Source: Pseudoflavonifractor capillosus
Lineage (GTDB): Bacteria; Bacillota; Clostridia; Oscillospirales; Oscillospiraceae
Reading direction: 5' to 3'
Assembly (NCBI RefSeq): GCF_016899775.1
Contig: NZ_JACJJE010000014.1
Span: 1-64,000, forward strand
Length of the DNA stretch: 64,000 nt
The notes under the pieces were generated by a model that was given only the letters and a program-made list of their open reading frames with translations, made no database searches and was not told the DNA's origin. This document shows positions 23,540 to 30,562 of the stretch, piece by piece (the stretch's first letter is position 1; each line of letters opens with the position of its first letter). A program made the translations under genes and the position numbers.

Positions 23540-26127
23540 ACACCTCGCCCCTTCTCAAAAAATATACCCAACTCTTTGTCTGCAACGACTTGGGTTCCAT
23601 CAGCTTGAGCATACCGCATATTTCCATTTTCATCTACTGCGGCAGGATAAATTTCGATTCCCTCCAGCAGTCTTCTGCCGAAGAGCACATCTTCCCTTCC
23701 GTGCCGCAGAAGTTTTGCCCGAACAGAGACACTGGCCTTCAGGATCTCCCGCGCCTCTTCTCTGGTCACATCTGACAGACACAGTCGGTCTCCACAATGC
23801 CGACTTTTGCTGCGTAAAGATCCAAACCGCTCCGGCGGCAAAAGTACAATACGTACGGTCGGTTCACCCAAGCGCGTCTTGGCCGAGAGGTAGCTGCTGC
23901 TTTCCAGATCGTCAAACTGAATCCGTTCAGCTTCTTTGATCGGGGTGTATCCCTTTTCAGGGGCATTGATCAGATAACCTCCGCCGGCCGCCGCTTGAAC
24001 CTGATCTTCCATTAGGTGATCTATCCAGAGATCCAATTCCTCCGGTGGAGCCGCTTCTGGGCTGTAGCCTTGCTCCACCAATGTGGGCAGATCCTCTGGA
24101 ATCCGTATTTCACTGCGTTCTTCCAACAGATGAATACTCTGCTTCAGAAGACACTCTGGGTAAATATAGCCGTCCGCCTCAATTTTTCCTGTCTCATCAG
24201 GAATCAGCACATAGAACCGTGGGGCAGCAAGATGAGGCGGCCGGGGCGTATCTTCATGGCGAAACTCCCGTCCAAGGCGCTGGAGCAGAAGGTCAATTGG
24301 CGCGATCGAAGTCATCATAACGTCAAAATCCACATCCAGAGACTGCTCCACCACCTGAGTGGCCACTAGAATAGCCTTCTGCGGGCGAGCTGCCTTTTCT
24401 TTTCCAAAGAGACGGATACAGCGCTGTTCGATTTGATCCCGCTGTCCAATCGGAAAACGCGCATGGAATAAAAGCAATTCTCCATCAAATTCTTTGGTTT
24501 TGAGCGCTTGGTAGGTCTCCTGGGCTTGCTGGACAGTATTGAGCAAAATACAGAGGCATCCACCGTCTTTCACCAGTCCCATCGCCTTCTCGGCAATCTG
24601 TTCCGCATGATGCAGCACCGGGCAAAGCTCGACGGATACTGTCTGTCGTTTTTCCGTCCGGCTGATCGGCCGCACGATTACATTCCCTGACTCTGTTACA
24701 GCAGTAATCGAAGGATAGCATGGCTGGATTGGATGATCGGTATAGGCAGACAACATTTGCGCCTTTTTCTCCGGCGGAAGCGTGGCAGACAACAGGACCA
24801 CAGGGATCTCCAGGGCTTTACACCATTCTAGCAGCCGATGGAGGATCTCACTCATATAGACATCGTAGGAGTGGAGCTCATCGATCACCAAAGTTTTCTC
24901 TGCCAATCCCAGCAGCCGTAAAACGCCGTATTTCACCAGCAAGACAGACATCATTGCCTGATCCACCGTGCCAACCGCATAGGAACTCAATAACCCTCGA
25001 CGCACTGGAAGAAGCCAGCTTGAGGCATAGCGCTCCTCCTCTGTCTCGAATTTAGGCCAGGATTGGGTATTGTCTCCGTCAACCAGCCAGGCCATACTGT
25101 GAAGGAGACGGACTGAGTCTGGAAACTGATGCAGCTTTAATAAAGTCCGCATACGTCCAACCATCTGATTGGAGGTAGCTGCTGTAGGCAAACCAACATA
25201 GAAACCACTTTTCCCCCACTGTTTGGCCATTCGAATCCCTGCATAGATTCCGGCCTCCGTTTTTCCCTCCCCCATAGGTGCCTCCAACAGTACCACAGAA
25301 ATGCGCTCCTGTGCCTGTTGAAAAAGGGCCTCAGTTTCTGATTGCAAGCCCCGCATTCCATCTCTTGGAATATTGGGCCACACATCATGAAATTCATTTC
25401 CAAAGTCTGCGGCCTGCGATGTCAGTCCGCTCAGCATCAAAAATTTTTCCGCAAGACATTTCGCGTGCTCCTCCCCATCCGGCTGATTGATCCAGAGTTC
25501 TGCTTGGGCAAAATAGTTACTGGATGCAATCCAGTCCGACAGGATCACAATTCCAAGCAGCAGCGCACCTACACTTCCTCTGTTTTCTTTCCCAAGAGGG
25601 GGTAAAAATAATTCCTCAGAGCGTAAAAATCGAAGCCGCATCCGGTGCTCGAATTCTTCCTGAAGATGATTCCAAAAGAGATCTTGCCGGTCCCCTTCCG
25701 TTCCGCTTTTCCCTTGGTGATGCACTTCCAGAATATCCGCATAGAATTTAGCTGCGCTTTGATTCGAGGCTTCCTTCCAGAGGCGTTCCCGCAGACAACG
25801 CCAGGTAGTTTTCTCATGACGGATCTGGTTTAAAGCAGGAAAGTCTGGTCTTACACCCTCTTTATCCATACTTTCCTTCATAGGCAACCAGCGATATTGA
25901 AATTGCCCTTCTATCTTACCCACATCATGGAGGGATGCAAGGTATCCAATCCAGTTTGTAAATTCCTCTGCAGTGCACGACAATGCCGTCAACAATTTAT
26001 TTCGTACGCCTGCGACAATCATCTTATGGACGATGACTTGTGCGACGATCCCAGAAATGAGGGAATGGGTCAGAATGGATTGAAAAGGTTCTGTCTTCGC
26101 CCATATCTGTTGTAAACCAATGCTCAT
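23536..26127 (-). CDS. cas3: Cas3 helicase-nuclease, type I-E
   Basis: The 863-residue protein has an N-terminal HD nuclease (LTHS near residue 20 and SLHDVGK with His67-Asp68) and a superfamily 2 helicase: Walker A GEGKTEAG, DELHSYD (motif II), SATLPP (motif III), then ATQVVEQSLDVDFDV and QRLGREFRH (motifs V and VI). Cas3 is recruited by target-bound Cascade to unwind and degrade DNA. The ATG at 26127 follows GAGGAGG. All catalytic residues are present, so interference may work even without adaptation genes. It is the first gene of the cas operon, 154 bases from the island's right junction. Confidence 0.95.
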   Translation of the reverse strand: MSIGLQQIWAKTEPFQSILTHSLISGIVAQVIVHKMIVAGVRNKLLTALSCTAEEFTNWIGYLASLHDVGKIEGQFQYRWLPMKESMDKEGVRPDFPALNQIRHEKTTWRCLRERLWKEASNQSAAKFYADILEVHHQGKSGTEGDRQDLFWNHLQEEFEHRMRLRFLRSEELFLPPLGKENRGSVGALLLGIVILSDWIASSNYFAQAELWINQPDGEEHAKCLAEKFLMLSGLTSQAADFGNEFHDVWPNIPRDGMRGLQSETEALFQQAQERISVVLLEAPMGEGKTEAGIYAGIRMAKQWGKSGFYVGLPTAATSNQMVGRMRTLLKLHQFPDSVRLLHSMAWLVDGDNTQSWPKFETEEERYASSWLLPVRRGLLSSYAVGTVDQAMMSVLLVKYGVLRLLGLAEKTLVIDELHSYDVYMSEILHRLLEWCKALEIPVVLLSATLPPEKKAQMLSAYTDHPIQPCYPSITAVTESGNVIVRPISRTEKRQTVSVELCPVLHHAEQIAEKAMGLVKDGGCLCILLNTVQQAQETYQALKTKEFDGELLLFHARFPIGQRDQIEQRCIRLFGKEKAARPQKAILVATQVVEQSLDVDFDVMMTSIAPIDLLLQRLGREFRHEDTPRPPHLAAPRFYVLIPDETGKIEADGYIYPECLLKQSIHLLEERSEIRIPEDLPTLVEQGYSPEAAPPEELDLWIDHLMEDQVQAAAGGGYLINAPEKGYTPIKEAERIQFDDLESSSYLSAKTRLGEPTVRIVLLPPERFGSLRSKSRHCGDRLCLSDVTREEAREILKASVSVRAKLLRHGREDVLFGRRLLEGIEIYPAAVDENGNMRYAQADGTQVVADKELGIFFEKGRGV

Positions 26128-26280
26128 AGGAATACCTCCTCTCACTTATATTGAAATCATTTTACATTCAAATCTGTCCAATAAATGAGACTCAGGAAAA
26201 TTTTTTATTTCTGTGATTTTAAGAAAACATTATTTGAACGCTGTTTGTACAATAAAGATTACTGCCTCTAAGAAAGTTAT
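26128..26280 (-). promoter_or_regulatory. AT-rich promoter region of the cas operon
   Basis: About 150 AT-rich bases lie between the right att site and cas3. Several -10-like hexamers (for example TATAAG and TAAAAT on the minus strand) are present, but none has a clear -35 at 17 bases, so I do not name one. Confidence 0.45.
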
Positions 26281-26318
26281 CCTTACGCCATCGCAGCAGA
26301 ACAGAAAGCCCGCCTCAC
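26281..26318. other. attR: right junction of the serine-integrase island
   Basis: Element half 26281-26298, core GA at 26299-26300, chromosomal half 26301-26318. The element half is an inverted match (15 of 18) to the left element half at 8522-8539. Joining the chromosomal halves restores the unbroken cotJC frame TEDLAAEQKARLT, that is, the empty attB. Confidence 0.8.
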
Positions 26319-26532
26319 CTATGACAACATTCTGCGCCTTTCCGACGACCCGGACGTAAACAACGTCATCCGCTTCCTGCGGGAGCGGGAGATCGTGCAC
26401 TTCCAGCGGTTTGGCGAGTGTCTGCGGCTTTGCAAGGAAAAGATGGACGCGAAAAACATCTACCTCACCAACCCTGCTTTTGACAAGCAGGCCGCCGTAC
26501 AGCCCCAGCCCAGGAACATGGCCCACGGCTGA
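26296..26532 (+). pseudogene. cotJC: CotJC C-terminal fragment on the right side of the island
   Basis: The frame reads AEQKARLTYDNILRLSDDPD and runs to the stop at 26530-26532. It completes the fragment at 8283-8521. From 26356 on it is identical to 1-177 except for one base. It has no start of its own. The near-identity to the first copy suggests recent duplication or gene conversion. Confidence 0.88.
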
Positions 26533-26553
26533 GCTACGCTTCACCGCCCAGCA

Positions 26554-26598
26554 AACATACGGCCCGGACCAAACACAATGCGGTCCGGACCGTATGTT
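26554..26598. terminator. Terminator hairpin after the second cotJC tail
   Basis: AACATACGGCCCGGACC pairs with 26582-26598, with one mismatch, around an 11-base loop. No T run follows. It stands where the other cotJC copy has a different hairpin. Confidence 0.6.
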
Positions 26599-26753
26599 CT
26601 ATGAGCTCAGACCTCCTCCCTGTCCGCCGGCCTCTTCAACGGGCAGCTCGATTGATGGAAAAAGGACGCGCCTGGAGCATAGCCCAGACGAGCCCTCGTT
26701 TTCTCTATGAAATCTTAAAAAATACTTAAATATAGTTTTATGGTAATTTCTCT

Positions 26754-26797
26754 GCGGTCTGGTATACTGTGGCCCATATCAGAAAAACCCAGACCGC
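26754..26797 (+). promoter_or_regulatory. Promoter with flanking inverted repeat, upstream of 26819
   Basis: TATACT at 26763-26768 is a good -10 box. GCGGTCTGG ends just before it (26754-26762) and its exact complement lies at 26789-26797, so the start site would fall within the loop. This could be an operator or an RNA hairpin at the mRNA 5' end. No clear -35 box was found. Confidence 0.45.
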
Positions 26798-26818
26798 TAT
26801 ATAACAGGAGGTATGCCC

Positions 26819-27397
26819 ATGGGGTGCAGCACCAGCGTCTATCTGCAGATCCGGGACTGGAACTACTGGTGGAACGTCTATCAGTTCGGCGGAGCAGAGC
26901 CCTCCGTCCCACAGGGAGCGGAATTCAGCCTTACCTTTGACCAGGACGGGGAGGAGTTTTATTTTGCCTTTGACTTCTACAACCTGTCTGCTCTCCGGCA
27001 GTTCTGCTCAGACGAGTCGGAGGCGTTTGTGGAGCCGGACCACCCGGACCGCCCCCTGTTTCTGGACCTGGCGGAACAGCTCTCCGTCGGAAAGCGGGAT
27101 TATTTCATCGGCGCCCTCTACTATGAGAAGCCAGTTCCCAGCCTGGCCCTATGCAATCGTCCACTCTCTGAGAAGGAGACGCTGTTCGACCGGAAATCTC
27201 TGCTGGCCGCGCCCTATTACGCGGTGGTCTTTCTGCGGGAGGACCGCCCCCTCACGCCGGAGGTCCTCATCTCCTGGGTGGAGCGGCTGGCTCCCTCCCT
27301 ATTGGGAAAAACGCTCTCCTGCCGCCTGGGCTGGTCTCCCTCCCGGGAGACGGCCCTGAAGCGCTATCAAGAGGAGGGTTCCCCTTGGAGCACATAA
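26819..27397 (+). CDS. Unknown acidic protein
   Basis: I do not recognise this 192-residue protein. It is acidic and rich in aromatic residues (WNYWWNVYQF at the start) with no signal peptide or membrane helix. The ATG at 26819 is chosen because AGGAGG lies seven bases away; the ATG at 26813 is too close to it. The next gene overlaps its end by 13 bases, which suggests that the two act together. Confidence 0.65.
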   Translation: MGCSTSVYLQIRDWNYWWNVYQFGGAEPSVPQGAEFSLTFDQDGEEFYFAFDFYNLSALRQFCSDESEAFVEPDHPDRPLFLDLAEQLSVGKRDYFIGALYYEKPVPSLALCNRPLSEKETLFDRKSLLAAPYYAVVFLREDRPLTPEVLISWVERLAPSLLGKTLSCRLGWSPSRETALKRYQEEGSPWST

Positions 27398-28194
27398 TTT
27401 CCATTCCCATCACCCCACCGGATCAGGACGCGCTGGTCCCCCAGGTGGGCTTCGCTCTGGAACAGCTGAGAGAGCTGGACTCCCGAAAAAAGCATCCCAA
27501 GCTCTGGGCCCTGTCGGACAAGCTCTGTCCACCCAGATATTCTCCCTATACGACAATCCAAAAGCGCCGGAGGCACAACCGCATTCTGGGCCTGCTGAAC
27601 TGGGCGCTGGGGGCCTTTGGCACACTGATTGTACTGATGCCCTCGGAGATGCCCTTCTCTGTCACCGCCGCGGCCTCCATCTGCCTGGGGGGTGGGGTCG
27701 CGTTTCTGTGGCGGTACTGGCGGACTGTGCTGGGAGTGCTCAGCCTGCTCCAGGCGTCCTTTCTCTGCTTTCTCAGTCTGGGCAGCCCCGAGGAGCTGCG
27801 GGACCTGATGCACTTCGGGCTTTTCTGCGCCGCCCTGGGAATCGCCGCGCTGGCCACCCGCAAGCAAGGCGGCCGCTCTCCCTATGATCCGGCGGCCCGA
27901 AACCTGCTCCGGAAGCAGCAATTCGGTCATGGTTCCACCCCGGTTCAGGCCGTCTTTTCTCCCTCTGGCCTGTCACTCCACTTTGACCAGGGGCCTGAGC
28001 CCATCCAGAAGCTCTCCTACGACTGCTTCGAGTGCGTCATTGAGACCCAGGATCTGCTCCTGCCGGTCCGTGACGGCCGTGTCATTATCCTGCAAAAAAA
28101 GGACCTGCCCGCCGGGGCTCTCCCGGAACTGCGGGAGAGCCTGCGGGAGCAGGTCCTCTACATGACCGTGGTCCCATCCGCCGCGCACCGATAG
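27385..28194 (+). CDS. Membrane protein with YcxB-like C-terminal domain
   Basis: The 269-residue protein starts at a TTG (27385) preceded by GAGGAGG inside the upstream gene. Four hydrophobic segments lie between about residues 65 and 155. After them comes a segment (YDCFECVIETQDLLLPVRDG, then VIILQKKDLP) with the pattern of YcxB-like domains, a PH-like fold found in bacterial membrane proteins of unknown function. It is coupled to the unknown gene before it. Confidence 0.65.
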   Translation: MEHIISIPITPPDQDALVPQVGFALEQLRELDSRKKHPKLWALSDKLCPPRYSPYTTIQKRRRHNRILGLLNWALGAFGTLIVLMPSEMPFSVTAAASICLGGGVAFLWRYWRTVLGVLSLLQASFLCFLSLGSPEELRDLMHFGLFCAALGIAALATRKQGGRSPYDPAARNLLRKQQFGHGSTPVQAVFSPSGLSLHFDQGPEPIQKLSYDCFECVIETQDLLLPVRDGRVIILQKKDLPAGALPELRESLREQVLYMTVVPSAAHR

Positions 28195-28207
28195 CCGGGG
28201 GACGCCC

Positions 28208-28462
28208 ATGGAACAAATCACTATTACACTGCCCCTGCCGGAGGCCTGTACTCTGCTGGAGTGGCTCTATCAGCGGAACAGCCGGGAGGATCTGCCGGAG
28301 CGCTGTTTCTCCCACTTTGGGGAAAAGGCCGCACTCTGGAGTCTGGAGTGCCTGCTGGAGGCCGCCCTGACCGCCGAAGCAGGCACTCACCGCCCTCAGC
28401 CGGACCGGCCGGGTCCTGACGTTGGATTAACGGCCGAAAGCCACGGAAACTCTCCCATTTGA
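28208..28462 (+). CDS. Small hypothetical protein
   Basis: An 84-residue frame starts at ATG 28208, 13 bases after the YcxB-like gene, with GGGGGACGCC before it as a weak ribosome site. The first 60 residues look like a folded helical domain (ACTLLEWLYQRNSREDLPE). The tail is low-complexity. I recognise no family, and it may be an unimportant reading frame at the operon end. Confidence 0.45.
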   Translation: MEQITITLPLPEACTLLEWLYQRNSREDLPERCFSHFGEKAALWSLECLLEAALTAEAGTHRPQPDRPGPDVGLTAESHGNSPI

Positions 28463-28484
28463 CCGCCGGGATCAGCCCCGCGTT

Positions 28485-29114
28485 TCACCGTTTCACCGGC
28501 TGCCGGATCACCGTTTTCAGCCGCTCCGGCCTGCACCGCCGCACATCACTGAGGTAGATCTCGTGGTGGCGGCGGTGTTCGCTCTGGTCTATAGCGTACC
28601 CCTGTTCCTCCGCACAGCGCTCCATGGCCCGGATGGTCTCCCCCTCCCCGTCGTAGGGGCCCAGGTGCATGCACTGGACGCACAGCCCGTCCTCATAGGA
28701 GAAAAACTCCACTCCGGAGCAGTCCAGCCCCTTTTTCTGCTCCGCCTCCCGGACGGCCCAGTGGAACGCCTCCCGGGTGACAAACTGGGGCAGGCGGATC
28801 ATGGAGATCCAATGGAACCGCTCCTTGTGGGCAAAGTCGATGGCTCCGCCCCCTTCCATCCACCACAGGCCCTCCAGGGGCGGCACCACATAGTCAAAGT
28901 AGCCCTCCAGCTTATGCTTGCCCAGCTTGCTCATTTTAATGGTGTAGGCCACGGCGTACAGCTGGCCGATGGCCGACTTGTAGGCTCCGCCCTCCTGGTT
29001 GGGGTCCCCCTGGCCCCGCACGGCGAGAAAGTCCATGGCGGGGACCTCCACAATCTGGGGCGTCTTAGGGGGCAAGTAAAACTCCTTGTACTCCTTTTTA
29101 TAGTCAAACGGCAT
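28485..29114 (-). CDS. GyrI-like small-molecule-binding domain protein
   Basis: The 209-residue protein matches the GyrI-like/AraC effector-binding group: FLAVRGQGDPNQEGG, then CMHLGPYDGEGETIRAMERC and HHEIYLSDVRRCRPERLKTV at the end. These bind small hydrophobic or cationic compounds. The ATG at 29114 has AAGGAGG eight bases before it. It is the last gene of a YafY-TfoX-GyrI-like operon on the minus strand. Confidence 0.85.
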   Translation of the reverse strand: MPFDYKKEYKEFYLPPKTPQIVEVPAMDFLAVRGQGDPNQEGGAYKSAIGQLYAVAYTIKMSKLGKHKLEGYFDYVVPPLEGLWWMEGGGAIDFAHKERFHWISMIRLPQFVTREAFHWAVREAEQKKGLDCSGVEFFSYEDGLCVQCMHLGPYDGEGETIRAMERCAEEQGYAIDQSEHRRHHEIYLSDVRRCRPERLKTVIRQPVKR

Positions 29115-29116
29115 AG

Positions 29117-29440
29117 TCATTTCCTCCTTTTCCCGACTGATTGGGCCCGCAGGGCCTCACAGGTCACTTGAACCAGCCTGGTAAGCCCCTCCCGGTCGTC
29201 CACATCCTCCGCCAGCAGGTAATCTTTCGCCCCCTCATAGGGCGGTGCCTTGGGCAGCCGGGGGAAGGCGGCCTCCCCCTGAAAGGTGGGCTTCACAAAC
29301 AGCTGGTCGTCACAGATCACGGCAAAGAAAACCCCGCCGCAGTATAGGCCGTACTCCCCGAACATGGGTCTGGCACGGACGTCTCCCGCCTCCCGCAGCT
29401 GTTCCGTGATAAACTCCACAAATTCTCTATGGGACGCCAT
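29117..29440 (-). CDS. TfoX N-terminal domain protein
   Basis: At 107 residues this is a stand-alone TfoX-N domain (VRARPMFGEYGLYCGGVFFAVICDDQLFVKP). In Haemophilus TfoX regulates competence, but isolated domains in clostridia have no known role. It overlaps the end of the YafY-type regulator gene by 14 bases and is directly followed by the GyrI-like gene. Confidence 0.85.
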   Translation of the reverse strand: MASHREFVEFITEQLREAGDVRARPMFGEYGLYCGGVFFAVICDDQLFVKPTFQGEAAFPRLPKAPPYEGAKDYLLAEDVDDREGLTRLVQVTCEALRAQSVGKRRK

Positions 29441-30353
29441 GGGTTTCCCCTCCTCCGTATCGCTCGGCCAGCCACTCCCCCACCTGCCGCAGGTCCTCCC
29501 GCAGCTCCGCTGGCTCTAAAAGCTCCGCCCTGTCCCCGAAGGTGAGCAGCCAGGGCAGCACGCTGTCCCGGTCGGGAAAGCCCCAGGTAAACCGCAGCCG
29601 TCCATCCGGCTCCAGCCGAAAACTGTCCGCCCCATACTCCTCCACCAGCCGCCACTTACAGGAGGGGTCGAAGAGGGCCGTCACCTGGAACGCGGCGGGA
29701 AAGACCCGCTCCGGCTCCAGGTCAGGCAGGGGGGCCGTCCGGGGCTGAAAGGGCTCCCCGAGCGTCAGACCGGTCATGCGGTTTAGCTTGAACAGGCGGA
29801 AGTCCCCCCGGTCCCGGCACCAGGCCCACACATACCAGGCGGACCAGCGGAACACCAGGTAATAGGGCTCCGCCTCCCGCTCCGATTCCCCCTTGGGGGC
29901 GTGGTAGGTAAACCGAATTGTGCGGTGGTCTCCCAGGGCGGTGCGGATGATCTCAATCTTGGGGGCCAGGGCGGTCCGGTACCAGGAGGACAGGTCAATG
30001 AGGGTGTCCGCCCCCTCGGGGATCAGCGTCCCCGCCCCGGCGGACAGCTTCTCCATGAGTTGGGCATATCGGCAGGTGCCGCTGACGCTGTCCAGGCTCC
30101 GCAGGCCCGCCAGGATGTCCTGCATCTCCGGCCCGGTGAGAACGGTGCGGTCCACCCGGTAGCCCTCCAGAATGGAGATCCCGCCTCCCGCCCCCTGGAC
30201 GGTGACCAGGGGAATCCCCGCCCGGCACAGGGCCTCCACGTCCCGCTGGATGGTCCGGCGGGACACCTCGAACCGCTCCGCCAGCTCCGGCGCGGTGACC
30301 CGCTCCCGCTGGAGCAGGATGGACAGAATGCCGATGAGCCGGTCCAGCTTCAT
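29427..30353 (-). CDS. YafY-type HTH and WYL-domain regulator
   Basis: The 308-residue protein has a winged helix (APELAERFEVSRRTIQRDVEAL) and a WYL-like ligand domain (RFTYHAPKGESEREAEPYYLVFRWSAWYVWAW). The ATG at 30353 follows GGGGAGGGAG. It leads an operon with TfoX-like and GyrI-like genes and may respond to the same small molecule. A palindrome upstream at 30394-30421 is a candidate site for it. Confidence 0.9.
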   Translation of the reverse strand: MKLDRLIGILSILLQRERVTAPELAERFEVSRRTIQRDVEALCRAGIPLVTVQGAGGGISILEGYRVDRTVLTGPEMQDILAGLRSLDSVSGTCRYAQLMEKLSAGAGTLIPEGADTLIDLSSWYRTALAPKIEIIRTALGDHRTIRFTYHAPKGESEREAEPYYLVFRWSAWYVWAWCRDRGDFRLFKLNRMTGLTLGEPFQPRTAPLPDLEPERVFPAAFQVTALFDPSCKWRLVEEYGADSFRLEPDGRLRFTWGFPDRDSVLPWLLTFGDRAELLEPAELREDLRQVGEWLAERYGGGETHGVP

Positions 30354-30382
30354 GGCGCTCCCTCCCCTCTTGAATTGAGCCC

Positions 30383-30421
30383 ATTATACCACAGGAACCG
30401 GACAGCAGTCTGTCCGGTTCC
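30383..30421 (-). promoter_or_regulatory. Promoter and palindrome upstream of the YafY-type gene
   Basis: On the minus strand TATAAT (30383-30388) lies 30 bases from the start codon. Immediately upstream is a perfect 12-bp palindrome, GGAACCGGACAG with its complement, at 30394-30421, where a -35 box would be. Its place suggests an operator rather than a terminator. Confidence 0.5.
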
Positions 30422-30453
30422 CTGGGCCGCTCTGAATTTTTTCATGGACGGCA

Positions 30454-30491
30454 AAAGACCTGGCGCGGGCACGCTCCGCAGCCAGGTCTTT
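30454..30491 (-). terminator. Terminator after the ABC-class ATPase gene
   Basis: AAAGACCTGG (30454-30463) pairs perfectly with 30482-30491 around an 18-base loop; on the minus strand TTTTG follows the stem. Confidence 0.6.
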
Positions 30492-30562
30492 CCTCTTTCC
30501 AATACGGTCCCACGCTTTGGCGCTTACCGCTGAGCTGTTCTATCCTGAAAAGGAATTTCCCC

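Larger units (their letters stand above)
8520..26300. mobile_element. 17.8-kb integrative island carrying type I-E CRISPR-Cas, inserted in cotJC
   Basis: The island lies between attL and attR and splits a cotJC reading frame without loss of bases. It encodes one intact large serine recombinase, the likely integrase, and no relaxase, coupling protein, type IV secretion or phage structural genes, so it appears unable to transfer itself. Cargo in order: unknown two-gene cassette, WYL regulator, Cro/CI-like regulator, resolvase pseudogene, HepT/MntA pair, ECF sigma and anti-sigma, small ORF plus integrase, CRISPR array, cas6e to cas3. Parts of it, notably 8.6-15.4 kb, look more AT-rich than the flanks. 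Excision would leave the already headless cotJC copy. Confidence 0.8.

Noticed and set aside
8283-26532. A skin-like element that is excised during sporulation to rebuild cotJC
   Set aside because: The interrupted cotJC copy lacks its first third and its promoter, so excision would not give a working gene. The intact copy to the left would make it unnecessary.
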